Origin: Myxococcota bacterium
GTDB lineage: Bacteria; Myxococcota_A; UBA9160; PR03
DNA: 29,897 nucleotides
NCBI GenBank assembly: GCA_025453505.1
Contig: JALOQG010000002.1
Location: 1 to 29,897, forward strand
Direction: 5' to 3'
The position numbers and the translations under genes are program-made. The notes beneath the pieces were generated by a model. That model was not told where the DNA came from, made no database searches, and saw only the letters and a list, made by a program, of their open reading frames with translations. Of the stretch, positions 23,945 through 29,897 are shown piece after piece (the first letter of the stretch is position 1; every line of letters starts with the position of its first letter).

Positions 23945-25600
23945 GTGTCCGGACGTCGGCAGGAAGCGGCTCTCGCCGCGGCGCTCATGGTGCTCGTGGT
24001 CGCCACCTTCGCGCCCGCGCTCGCCGGCGGCTTCGTACACGACGATCACCGGCAGATCGCTGGCAATCCGCTGCTCCAGGATCTGCGCCGGTTGCCGTCG
24101 CTGTGGACGACGGGTGTGTGGGCGGGCGCGGGATCGGCGTCGAGCTGGTATCGACCGCTGATGATGAGTTCGTTCGCGCTGGATCACGCGTTCTTCGGAC
24201 TCTCGCCCCTCGCGATGCACGCGGTCTCGCTCGCGCTCCACGCCGCGCTCGTGGTTCTCTGGTTCGCGGCGTTGCGCGGTGCGAACGCGCCGCTCGGTGT
24301 GGCGCTCGGTGGGGCGGCTCTCGGCGGCGTCCACGCGGTGCACGCCGAGTCGGTCGGCTGGATCTCCGCACGCTGCGAGCTGCTGATGGCCGGAGCCGGG
24401 ATCACCGCGCTCGCACTCTTCGATCGCGCGCTGCGCGCGACCGATGCGCACGGCCGCCGCCGCAGGGCGATCGCGGCCGCGCTGGCCTTCTTCCTGGCGC
24501 TCACCGCCAAGGAGAGCGCCGTCGCGTTCGCCCCGCTCTTCGTCTGCCTGCAGCGCGTGCGACGATCCGGATTCGACGCGCGCGAGACCGCTGCGCTCCA
24601 CGCGCCGTGGCTGTTCGCGGCCGGCGCCTATGCGGGGCTTCGCACGCTCGCGCTCGGCGGAGTGGGCGGCGGAGCCGTCGCACCCATCGGGCCACTGGAA
24701 TTCGTGGGCGCGTTCGGACAGGGCGCCGCGCGGCTCTTCGCACCGATCTCGCTGACGATCGCACCGCCGCCGCCGACCTCCGTCGATCTCGGCGTCGGCG
24801 CCTTCGTCGTGGCGGCGGGCGCGGTGCTGCTGTCGTACGCCTGGCGACGCCGTGCGGCGTCGCTCGTCCCGCTCGCGCTCGGCCTCGGCTTCCTCGCGAT
24901 CGCGGCGTTCGGCGCGGCCCGCATCGGCGAGATGGCGGATCGCTACCTCCTGCTTCCCGCGTTCGCGGCGGCGACGCTGTGCGTCGGGCTCGTCGAGCGG
25001 AATGCGGGCCGCTCGCGCGCGGTCGGACGGGCACTGCTCGCCGTCGCGGGAATCGCGCTCGCCGTCACGGCGAACGCGCACGTCCGGGTCTTCGCGAACG
25101 ACGCGAAGCTCTGGGGCGACGCGTGGGCGAAGAACCCGCGATCGCTGCGCGCGGCCGTGAATCTCGGCGCCGTCGCGCTCGACCGCGGCGAACCTCGCGA
25201 GGCGCTCGTGTGGCTCGAGCGCGCGGCCGCACTCGCGCCGGGCGATCCGCAGATCGAGATGAACCGGGCCGTCGCCGAGCAGCAGCTCGGCGACGCGGCC
25301 GGCGCGCGCGCTCGACTCGAATCGATCGTCGCGGCGCATCCGGCGTACTGGCCCGCCGCGCTGCGCGCGGGGCACCTCGCACTCGAAGCCGGCGACTTCC
25401 GCGCTGCCGCGAACCACTACGAGGCGGCGCTACGCGTCCACCCCCTGGCGGCCGAGGCGTGGGCGGGTCTCGGCGTCGCCCTCGAGCGCGAGGGCCAGCG
25501 CGACGCAGCGCGACGCGCGCTCGCTCGATCGCTCGAACTCGACCCCGGCGCCGAGAACGCAGACGCGCTTCGCGCCCTGCTCGCGGGAATCTCGCAGTGA
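23945..25600 (+). CDS. TMTC-like polytopic membrane protein with C-terminal TPR repeats
   Basis: 551-residue membrane protein. The N-terminal part has about ten transmembrane segments and an early GGFVHDDHRQIAGNPLL (D33/D34 after the first helix). This is the acidic-loop arrangement of GT-C lipid-phosphosugar-dependent transferases, notably TMTC/O-mannosyltransferase-like proteins. HAVHAESVGWISAR and TAKESAVAFAPLF fit that group. From about 390 to 548 there are TPR-like helices, e.g. AAVNLGAVALDRGEPREALVWLERA and AWAGLGVALEREGQRDAARRALARSLELDP. The GTG at 23945 has GAGGTGA upstream. Its stop overlaps the start of the CPBP gene (GTGA). Glycosyltransferase activity is inferred from architecture only. 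Confidence 0.8.
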   Translation: MSGRRQEAALAAALMVLVVATFAPALAGGFVHDDHRQIAGNPLLQDLRRLPSLWTTGVWAGAGSASSWYRPLMMSSFALDHAFFGLSPLAMHAVSLALHAALVVLWFAALRGANAPLGVALGGAALGGVHAVHAESVGWISARCELLMAGAGITALALFDRALRATDAHGRRRRAIAAALAFFLALTAKESAVAFAPLFVCLQRVRRSGFDARETAALHAPWLFAAGAYAGLRTLALGGVGGGAVAPIGPLEFVGAFGQGAARLFAPISLTIAPPPPTSVDLGVGAFVVAAGAVLLSYAWRRRAASLVPLALGLGFLAIAAFGAARIGEMADRYLLLPAFAAATLCVGLVERNAGRSRAVGRALLAVAGIALAVTANAHVRVFANDAKLWGDAWAKNPRSLRAAVNLGAVALDRGEPREALVWLERAAALAPGDPQIEMNRAVAEQQLGDAAGARARLESIVAAHPAYWPAALRAGHLALEAGDFRAAANHYEAALRVHPLAAEAWAGLGVALEREGQRDAARRALARSLELDPGAENADALRALLAGISQ

Positions 25601-26280
25601 GCGCGACACTGCGGGACGACACGCCGCGCGATCGCATCGGCGCCGTCGCGGCGGTCGCGATCGCCGTCGCGCTCTACAGCCACCTCTACGACCGCTTCCA
25701 GCTCCCGCCGCGCTTGCCGGGCAGCATCGGACTGATCCTCGGCGGTGACGTCCTGCCGCTGCTCGTCGTACCGCTGCTCTTCGTTCGCTTCGTCCTGCGC
25801 GACCGGCCCGGTCGCTACGGATTCCTCTGGCCCGGCCTGCGCAGCCTGCTCCTCCACGCGGGCGGCGCCTTCGTCGCGATGCTCCCGTTCGTCCTCTGGC
25901 TCTCGACGCGCCCCGAGTTCCAGGCGTTCTATCCGTCGCCGGCCTTCCCGCCCGCGCGTCAGCACGGGATCGGTCTGGCCTTTCTCTGGTTCCTGCACCA
26001 CGCGCCGCAGCTCTTCGCCACCGAATTCTGCTTCCGCGGATTCCTGCTGCTTCCCCTCGCACGCACGCTCGGCATCGCGCGCGCGATCGTCGTGCAGACG
26101 GCGCCCTACGTGCTGCTGCACCAGGACAAGCCGCCCCTCGAGCTGGCGCAGGCTGCGTGGGGCGGAGTCGTGTTCGGCTGGATCGCCTGGCGCACCGGCT
26201 CGTTCCTGCCCGCGTTCCTCGCGCACTGGGCCGTCGCCGTCGCGATGGACTGGCTCTGCTTCCGCGCGCTCCATCCTTGA
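25597..26280 (+). CDS. CPBP (CAAX/Rce1-like) family membrane protein, incomplete active site
   Basis: 227-residue protein with six to seven transmembrane helices. It has the CPBP-family order: ATEFCFRGFLLLPLA (motif 1), APYVLLHQDKP with H175 (motif 2) and FLAHWAVAVAMDW with H210 (motif 3). In active glutamic intramembrane proteases motif 1 is EExxxR; here it is T142-E143-FCF-R147, so the first glutamate is Thr. The GTG start overlaps the stop of the TPR membrane protein, so the two are coupled and may act together in the envelope. It converges on a second CPBP-like gene 15 bases away. Protease activity is doubtful. Confidence 0.82.
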   Translation: MSATLRDDTPRDRIGAVAAVAIAVALYSHLYDRFQLPPRLPGSIGLILGGDVLPLLVVPLLFVRFVLRDRPGRYGFLWPGLRSLLLHAGGAFVAMLPFVLWLSTRPEFQAFYPSPAFPPARQHGIGLAFLWFLHHAPQLFATEFCFRGFLLLPLARTLGIARAIVVQTAPYVLLHQDKPPLELAQAAWGGVVFGWIAWRTGSFLPAFLAHWAVAVAMDWLCFRALHP

Positions 26281-26295
26281 GAGAGGAGCAGGGCC

Positions 26296-26958
26296 TCAGC
26301 GCACGAGCAGCGCGAGCGCCCCGGGCCCGACGCGGAGATTCCCGAGCGGGCCCGGACCCAGCGATGCCATCGCCGCACTGCCGAGCAGCAGGTGGCTCAG
26401 CACCACCGCGAGCAGATTCCGGTGCGCGAGGAAGTGCGCGGTCCAGAATGCGCCCGCGAGGGTGACGCCCGCCATCAGCGGGAGGTTCGGCGCATGCAGC
26501 AGGGCGAAGAGCGCCGTCGCGACCGCCACCGTCGTGGCCGTGCGACGCCGCGGCGGCTGCCGCGCGGCGAGCGATCGCACGCCGGGTGCGAAGAAGTCCT
26601 GCAGCAGGATCTGCTGCGCGAGCAGACCCGGGAAGTACTGCTCCATCCATGCGAACCGCTCCGCTCCGAACGACGCCGTGCCGAGCGCGATCCCCGCGAC
26701 GGCGAGCGCGACGGCGCCGAGCACCGAGACGGTCGCGGCGCTCGCAAGCCCGGCGCCGAAACGCTTCGGCGCCATGCCGAGCGCGTCGAGCGTCGCGCCG
26801 CGGCGCCACCACGAGAGCAGCACGATCGCGCCCGCTGCGACACCGAGCAGCGTCCCGACGACACCTTCCGCGTCCGGTGCGATCCAGGCACCCACGCGCC
26901 ACACGATCGCGAGCAGCAGCATGAATACCGCCGTCAGCTCGGCGCCGACGCGCCTCAA
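26296..26958 (-). CDS. CPBP-like membrane protein with degenerate motif 1
   Basis: 220-residue polytopic membrane protein. The helix order and FALLHAPNLPLM (motif 2), then VLSHLLLGS (motif 3) are CPBP-like. Motif 1 reads LLQDFFAPG, i.e. Gln-Asp with Pro in place of Glu-Glu...Arg, so the classic catalytic glutamates are absent. I choose a TTG at 26958 because it overlaps the TGA of the upstream phosphatase gene (TTGA), the same junction type used elsewhere in this window; a later ATG at 26913 is the alternative. It is the last gene of the right-hand minus-strand group. Function unknown. Confidence 0.7.
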   Translation of the reverse strand: MRRVGAELTAVFMLLLAIVWRVGAWIAPDAEGVVGTLLGVAAGAIVLLSWWRRGATLDALGMAPKRFGAGLASAATVSVLGAVALAVAGIALGTASFGAERFAWMEQYFPGLLAQQILLQDFFAPGVRSLAARQPPRRRTATTVAVATALFALLHAPNLPLMAGVTLAGAFWTAHFLAHRNLLAVVLSHLLLGSAAMASLGPGPLGNLRVGPGALALLVR

Positions 26959-27941
26959 GGCCGGCTGCCGACCTCGAGCGCGACCTCGAGCGGCGGCGAG
27001 CCGAGCGACTCGAACCACTTGACGCCCTCGTCCACCAGATCGACGCGCAGCGCATAGCGACCCGGCACTGCGACGGCGGGCACCTCGAGCGCGATCTCGG
27101 TGGTCTCGCCCGGCGCGAGCGTCAGGTCCCGATAGCCGCTGCGCAGCTCGTCGATCTGCCGGCCGTCGGCTCCCAGCAGGCGCGCCCCGAGATGGACGCC
27201 CGTGTCGCGCGACGCCTGGAACTCGATCGTCTCGCGGCTGGTGTTCGTGACGCGGAAGCGCAGCGTCTGCGCGGAGCCGGGCTCGATCTGCGTCGGCGCG
27301 TCGAGCGCCTCGATCTTCGCGCGATAGAAATACGGCGCGTACTCGTGGTTCGCCCAGTGGCGGAAGCGGTCCGGTGAGGACGCGACGCCCTGTTCGTCGA
27401 GCCACGCCGCGTAGGCGTCGAGCAGGCGCGGCAGACGCGGGTTGACGAGGTACACGAAGCCCTTGTCGAGCGCGAACTCTGCGCGCGCGCGCTCGAGATC
27501 CCCAGTCTCGAGCAGGACGACGACCGCCGAAGCGAGCGCGCTCCGCTCGGCGCCCGCCGCACAGTGCAGCAACAACGGGCGCTCCGCGGTGTCGATCACG
27601 TGCACGAGCTTGCGCAGCGTTTGCGCGGGCGGAAGATCGTCCGAGCTCATCCGGATCGAGACGTGATCGATGCCGGCGCGTTCCACGGCAGCGATCTCGT
27701 CGAGCAGCCAGCGGCGGTCGTCCTGGCTCTTCTTGCCGCGCAGGTTGAGCACCGTGCGCAGGGAAAGCTCCTCGATCCACTCGGAGAGACGCGCACCCGA
27801 CGGCTGCGCGCTGCGGTAGATCACGCCCGGCACCACCTCGTGCAGGTTGCGCTCGAAGACGTAGGAGCGCATGGGACCCGCAGCCGCCACGACGGCTGCG
27901 AGCGCGAAGGTCAGCGGAATCGCCCAGCGGAGTCGCCGCAT
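26955..27941 (-). CDS. Membrane-anchored dual-specificity/tyrosine phosphatase-like protein with C-terminal beta-sandwich domain
   Basis: 328-residue protein. An N-terminal hydrophobic helix (about 5-24) serves as an uncleaved anchor or signal. The phosphatase domain (about 35-190) begins VVPGVIYRSAQPSG, typical of DSP-like enzymes, with a DLPP loop (D101/D102) as possible general acid. The P-loop HCAAGAERS has nucleophile C127 and R133. After about 215 a separate beta-rich domain follows: TLRFRVTNTSRETIEFQAS, LTLAPGETTEIALEV and GRYALRVDLVDEG resemble an Ig-like or CARDB-type sandwich. The catalytic part is probably periplasmic. It lies 68 bases after the UPF0104-type gene and overlaps the CPBP gene. 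Substrate could be a lipid or sugar phosphate; not determinable. Confidence 0.8.
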   Translation of the reverse strand: MRRLRWAIPLTFALAAVVAAAGPMRSYVFERNLHEVVPGVIYRSAQPSGARLSEWIEELSLRTVLNLRGKKSQDDRRWLLDEIAAVERAGIDHVSIRMSSDDLPPAQTLRKLVHVIDTAERPLLLHCAAGAERSALASAVVVLLETGDLERARAEFALDKGFVYLVNPRLPRLLDAYAAWLDEQGVASSPDRFRHWANHEYAPYFYRAKIEALDAPTQIEPGSAQTLRFRVTNTSRETIEFQASRDTGVHLGARLLGADGRQIDELRSGYRDLTLAPGETTEIALEVPAVAVPGRYALRVDLVDEGVKWFESLGSPPLEVALEVGSRP

Positions 27942-28009
27942 GCGAGGAGCATGGCGTCCGCATGCGCGGCCTGCCAGCGCGGCCGCGCGCGGATCCGGCC
28001 GCGATTCGG

Positions 28010-29083
28010 CTACGTGGCGGCGTCGCTGGATCCGCCGCGCGCGAAGCGGAACACGCGGCCGAGCGCGATGCCGTCGCGCCACAGGAACCACGCCGCCCAC
28101 AGCGCCAGCAGCAGATACGGTCCCCAGTGGAATACGAGCGCGAACGCGAGAGCGCGCGCGGCGAGATCCTCGCCCGCGACGCCGAACACGGCGAGCGCCG
28201 CGCGCACCGCCGCTTCGAAGACCCCCGCGAAGCCCGGCGGCGCCGGCAGCGCGATGCCCAGCATCGTGATGCAGAGCACGCCCAGTGCCGCGCCCGGCCC
28301 GATCCACGCTTCGAAGCCGAACGAACGCGCGAGCGCCCAGGTGAGTCCGGCCATCAGCACGAAGAGCAGCACCGTCAGCGTCACGACCGCGGCGAAGCGG
28401 CGCGGATCGCGCAGGCTCTCGAGCGCCTGCACGAAGCTCTTCGCGAAGCCGAGCAATCCGCGCAGCAGCTTCGACACCCACGGCGCCGCGACGCGCGCCT
28501 CGATCGCCCCGACCAGGCGACCGCCGAGTGCGAGCGCCTGCGTGCCGAAGAACGCCAGCCCGAGGATTCCCCCGACCACCGGCGGGAGCCCGAGGAACGC
28601 GAGCTTCCGGACGACGTCCACGATCGAGACGCTCTGCCCCGCGATCTCGATCGCGTGGTCCGGCACCTCGACGAAGGCCAGCACGAGCAGCAGCGCGATC
28701 AGCAGCGCCACGGAATCGAGGATGCGTTCGACCAGCACGAGGCCGAGGCCCGCGCCGAATGGCACGCCCTCGCGCTCGTAGAGAAGGAACGGTCGCGCGA
28801 CCTCGCCGAGGCGCGCCGGAAAGGTGTTCACGCAGAAGAACCCGATGAGCGTGACCGCGAGCTGCGTGCGGTAGGTCGTGCCCGGCGCGAGCGGTCGAAC
28901 CATCACGAGCTGGCGCAAGGCGCGCAGCCAGTACTGGCCCGCCCAGAGCAGGATCCCGACGCCGACCCACGCGGGATCCATCGCGGCGATCGCGTCGCCG
29001 ACCTGGTCGAGCGGAACGCCCCACAGCGCGAGCGCGAGGAAGATCGCGCCGACCGCGAGCCCGATCACGAGGCTCTTGATCAA
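28010..29083 (-). CDS. LPG-synthase/UPF0104-type (AglD-like) membrane protein
   Basis: 357-residue protein with about eight transmembrane helices of the lysylphosphatidylglycerol synthase TM family (PF03706 type). Key conserved segments are LRALRQLVM, VNTFPARLGEVARPFLL (the P-x-R-x-GE-x-x-RP signature), LVERILDS and ALPAPPGFAGVFEAA. Proteins of this family act as flippase-like or glycolipid-related membrane proteins; the catalytic aminoacyl domain of MprF is absent. The start is a TTG at 29083; no ATG or GTG precedes it in frame. The next gene upstream ends 34 bases before it. Placement among membrane proteins with glycosyltransferase-like and phosphatase features suggests envelope lipid or glycolipid handling. 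Confidence 0.82.
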   Translation of the reverse strand: MIKSLVIGLAVGAIFLALALWGVPLDQVGDAIAAMDPAWVGVGILLWAGQYWLRALRQLVMVRPLAPGTTYRTQLAVTLIGFFCVNTFPARLGEVARPFLLYEREGVPFGAGLGLVLVERILDSVALLIALLLVLAFVEVPDHAIEIAGQSVSIVDVVRKLAFLGLPPVVGGILGLAFFGTQALALGGRLVGAIEARVAAPWVSKLLRGLLGFAKSFVQALESLRDPRRFAAVVTLTVLLFVLMAGLTWALARSFGFEAWIGPGAALGVLCITMLGIALPAPPGFAGVFEAAVRAALAVFGVAGEDLAARALAFALVFHWGPYLLLALWAAWFLWRDGIALGRVFRFARGGSSDAAT

Positions 29084-29117
29084 GTCCGTGGTCCGGCGTG
29101 CAGGTTCGGCGACGCGT

Positions 29118-29897
29118 TCACGGCGCCACCGTAGCCGAATCGGGAACGCGATAGAGGCGGCCGGCCGCGTTGTCGGCGATCGGCTCGAGACCGTCCATCG
29201 CGGAAGCGGCCGGCGTCACGCCGGGCGGTACCAGGACGAATCGCGCGCCCGAGCTTACGAGCGCCGCGCGAGCGGCCTCCGCGTCGCGACCCACGAAGAA
29301 CGCGACGAGCGCTTCGTAGCGGGCATCCCGCTCTTCGGCCGGGAGAGTGCCGACCGCAGACAGGAGACTGAGGTACACGGGCCGGCCGGCGAGCAACGGG
29401 ATCGCCGACGGACGATCGGTATCGAGCAGCATCGACGGCTCGAAGACGACGTCGCCGGGCGCCGAGACCTGCGCGAGCCGGAGACACAGATCGCGTTCCG
29501 CGCGCGAGATGCCGAATCGCTGGGGCGCGCCGAAGCCGAGACGCAGGATCGCGTCGGCGCTACCCGGCAGCGCGAGCAGTACGACCGCGGCGAGCGGTTG
29601 CCAACGTCCGGCGCGCAGCCACTCCGCACACGCGATCGCGAGCAGCGGCGCGAGACCGAAGACCGCCACCCACGCGAACTGCGCCGCGTTCAGGTAATGC
29701 GGAGGCACGCCGACCGTCATCGCGAGCAGCAATCCTGCGACGCTCGCGAAGGCGAGGATGCGGTACACGACGACGGCTTCTCCGCGACGCGCGCCCCGCA
29801 AGAGCGTCGGCAACGCGAGAGCGCGGGCGCCGAGCGCGATTGCCGCGACGGCCGCCGACGCGAGCAGGCTCGCGACCAGCACGCGCGGCGAAAGCGA
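29118..29897 (-). CDS. C-terminal part of a polytopic membrane protein, possibly a GT39/ArnT-like glycosyltransferase (runs off right edge)
   Basis: The visible 259 residues contain four or five transmembrane helices (about the first 120 residues) followed by a soluble C-terminal domain. That domain has ERDLCLRLAQVSAPGDVVFEPSM, YLSLLSAVGTLP and a small Rossmann-like LVSSGARFVLVPPGV. This arrangement, membrane part then a periplasmic domain beginning with 'no longer than needed' ligand-loop language such as GDVVFEP, is common in PMT/ArnT-like and related dolichyl- or polyprenyl-phosphosugar transferases. The diagnostic N-terminal Asp/Glu loop is outside the window, so the enzyme class cannot be confirmed. 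The gene precedes the UPF0104-type gene by 34 bases on the same strand. Confidence 0.6.
   Translation of the reverse strand, partial: SLSPRVLVASLLASAAVAAIALGARALALPTLLRGARRGEAVVVYRILAFASVAGLLLAMTVGVPPHYLNAAQFAWVAVFGLAPLLAIACAEWLRAGRWQPLAAVVLLALPGSADAILRLGFGAPQRFGISRAERDLCLRLAQVSAPGDVVFEPSMLLDTDRPSAIPLLAGRPVYLSLLSAVGTLPAEERDARYEALVAFFVGRDAEAARAALVSSGARFVLVPPGVTPAASAMDGLEPIADNAAGRLYRVPDSATVAP

Overview
The window is high-GC DNA (roughly 70 %) packed with genes. It reads as a chromosomal segment of a Gram-negative bacterium: it encodes lipoprotein signal peptidase, an LptM-like lipoprotein, a bifunctional PBP1B-type murein synthase and an outer-membrane porin. The gene content (argH-lptM-dapA-dapB, glnB-glnA behind a sigma-54 promoter, an NtrC-type regulator, a PCC-type acyl-CoA carboxylase cluster) and the GC level fit a deltaproteobacterial or Myxococcota-like organism. 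This placement is an inference; no rRNA or other taxonomic marker is present. I see no tRNA, rRNA, IS element, CRISPR array or prophage gene.

Layout. (1) 1-8926, all minus strand: an IclR regulator (8926-8138), an acyl-CoA dehydrogenase, a malic enzyme, then carboxyltransferase, biotin carboxylase and biotin carrier protein of a three-piece acyl-CoA carboxylase, a nucleoside hydrolase whose start codon is a puzzle, and the N-terminal half of an NtrC-family response regulator running off the left edge. (2) 9416-12465, minus: lspA downstream of a class A penicillin-binding protein. (3) 12576-15864, plus: argH, a small LptM-like lipoprotein, dapA and dapB, all touching or nearly so: arginine and lysine/diaminopimelate synthesis. 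(4) 15865-20210, minus: a CBS-pair protein, glnA, glnB with a good sigma-54 promoter, and a BBP2-like porin with its own terminator. (5) 20628-23816, minus: two tandem dodecins, a MobA-like nucleotidyltransferase, a YgfZ/GcvT-like protein and a CofC-like/DUF2064 transferase, the last three joined by 4-base overlaps. (6) 23945-26280, plus: a TMTC-like membrane protein with C-terminal TPRs and a CPBP-family membrane protein. (7) 26296-29897, minus: a partial membrane protein with glycosyltransferase-like architecture, an LPG-synthase/UPF0104-type membrane protein, a membrane-anchored cysteine phosphatase with an extra beta-rich domain, and a second CPBP-like protein.

Working together: region 1 looks like a carbon-metabolism operon that makes malonyl- or methylmalonyl-CoA, with malic enzyme supplying reductant or pyruvate. 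Regions 2 and 3 supply the cell wall (meso-DAP precursors, PBP, lipoprotein processing). Region 4 is the nitrogen-assimilation core under the PII/adenylylation cascade. Regions 5-7 hold the least understood genes. The strongest points for a second look are the sigma-54 promoter with a palindrome at about -105, two convergent CPBP proteins that both lack the catalytic glutamate motif, paired dodecins without the flavin-stacking Trp, a nucleoside hydrolase without a normal start codon, and an uncharacterised envelope gene set at the right end.
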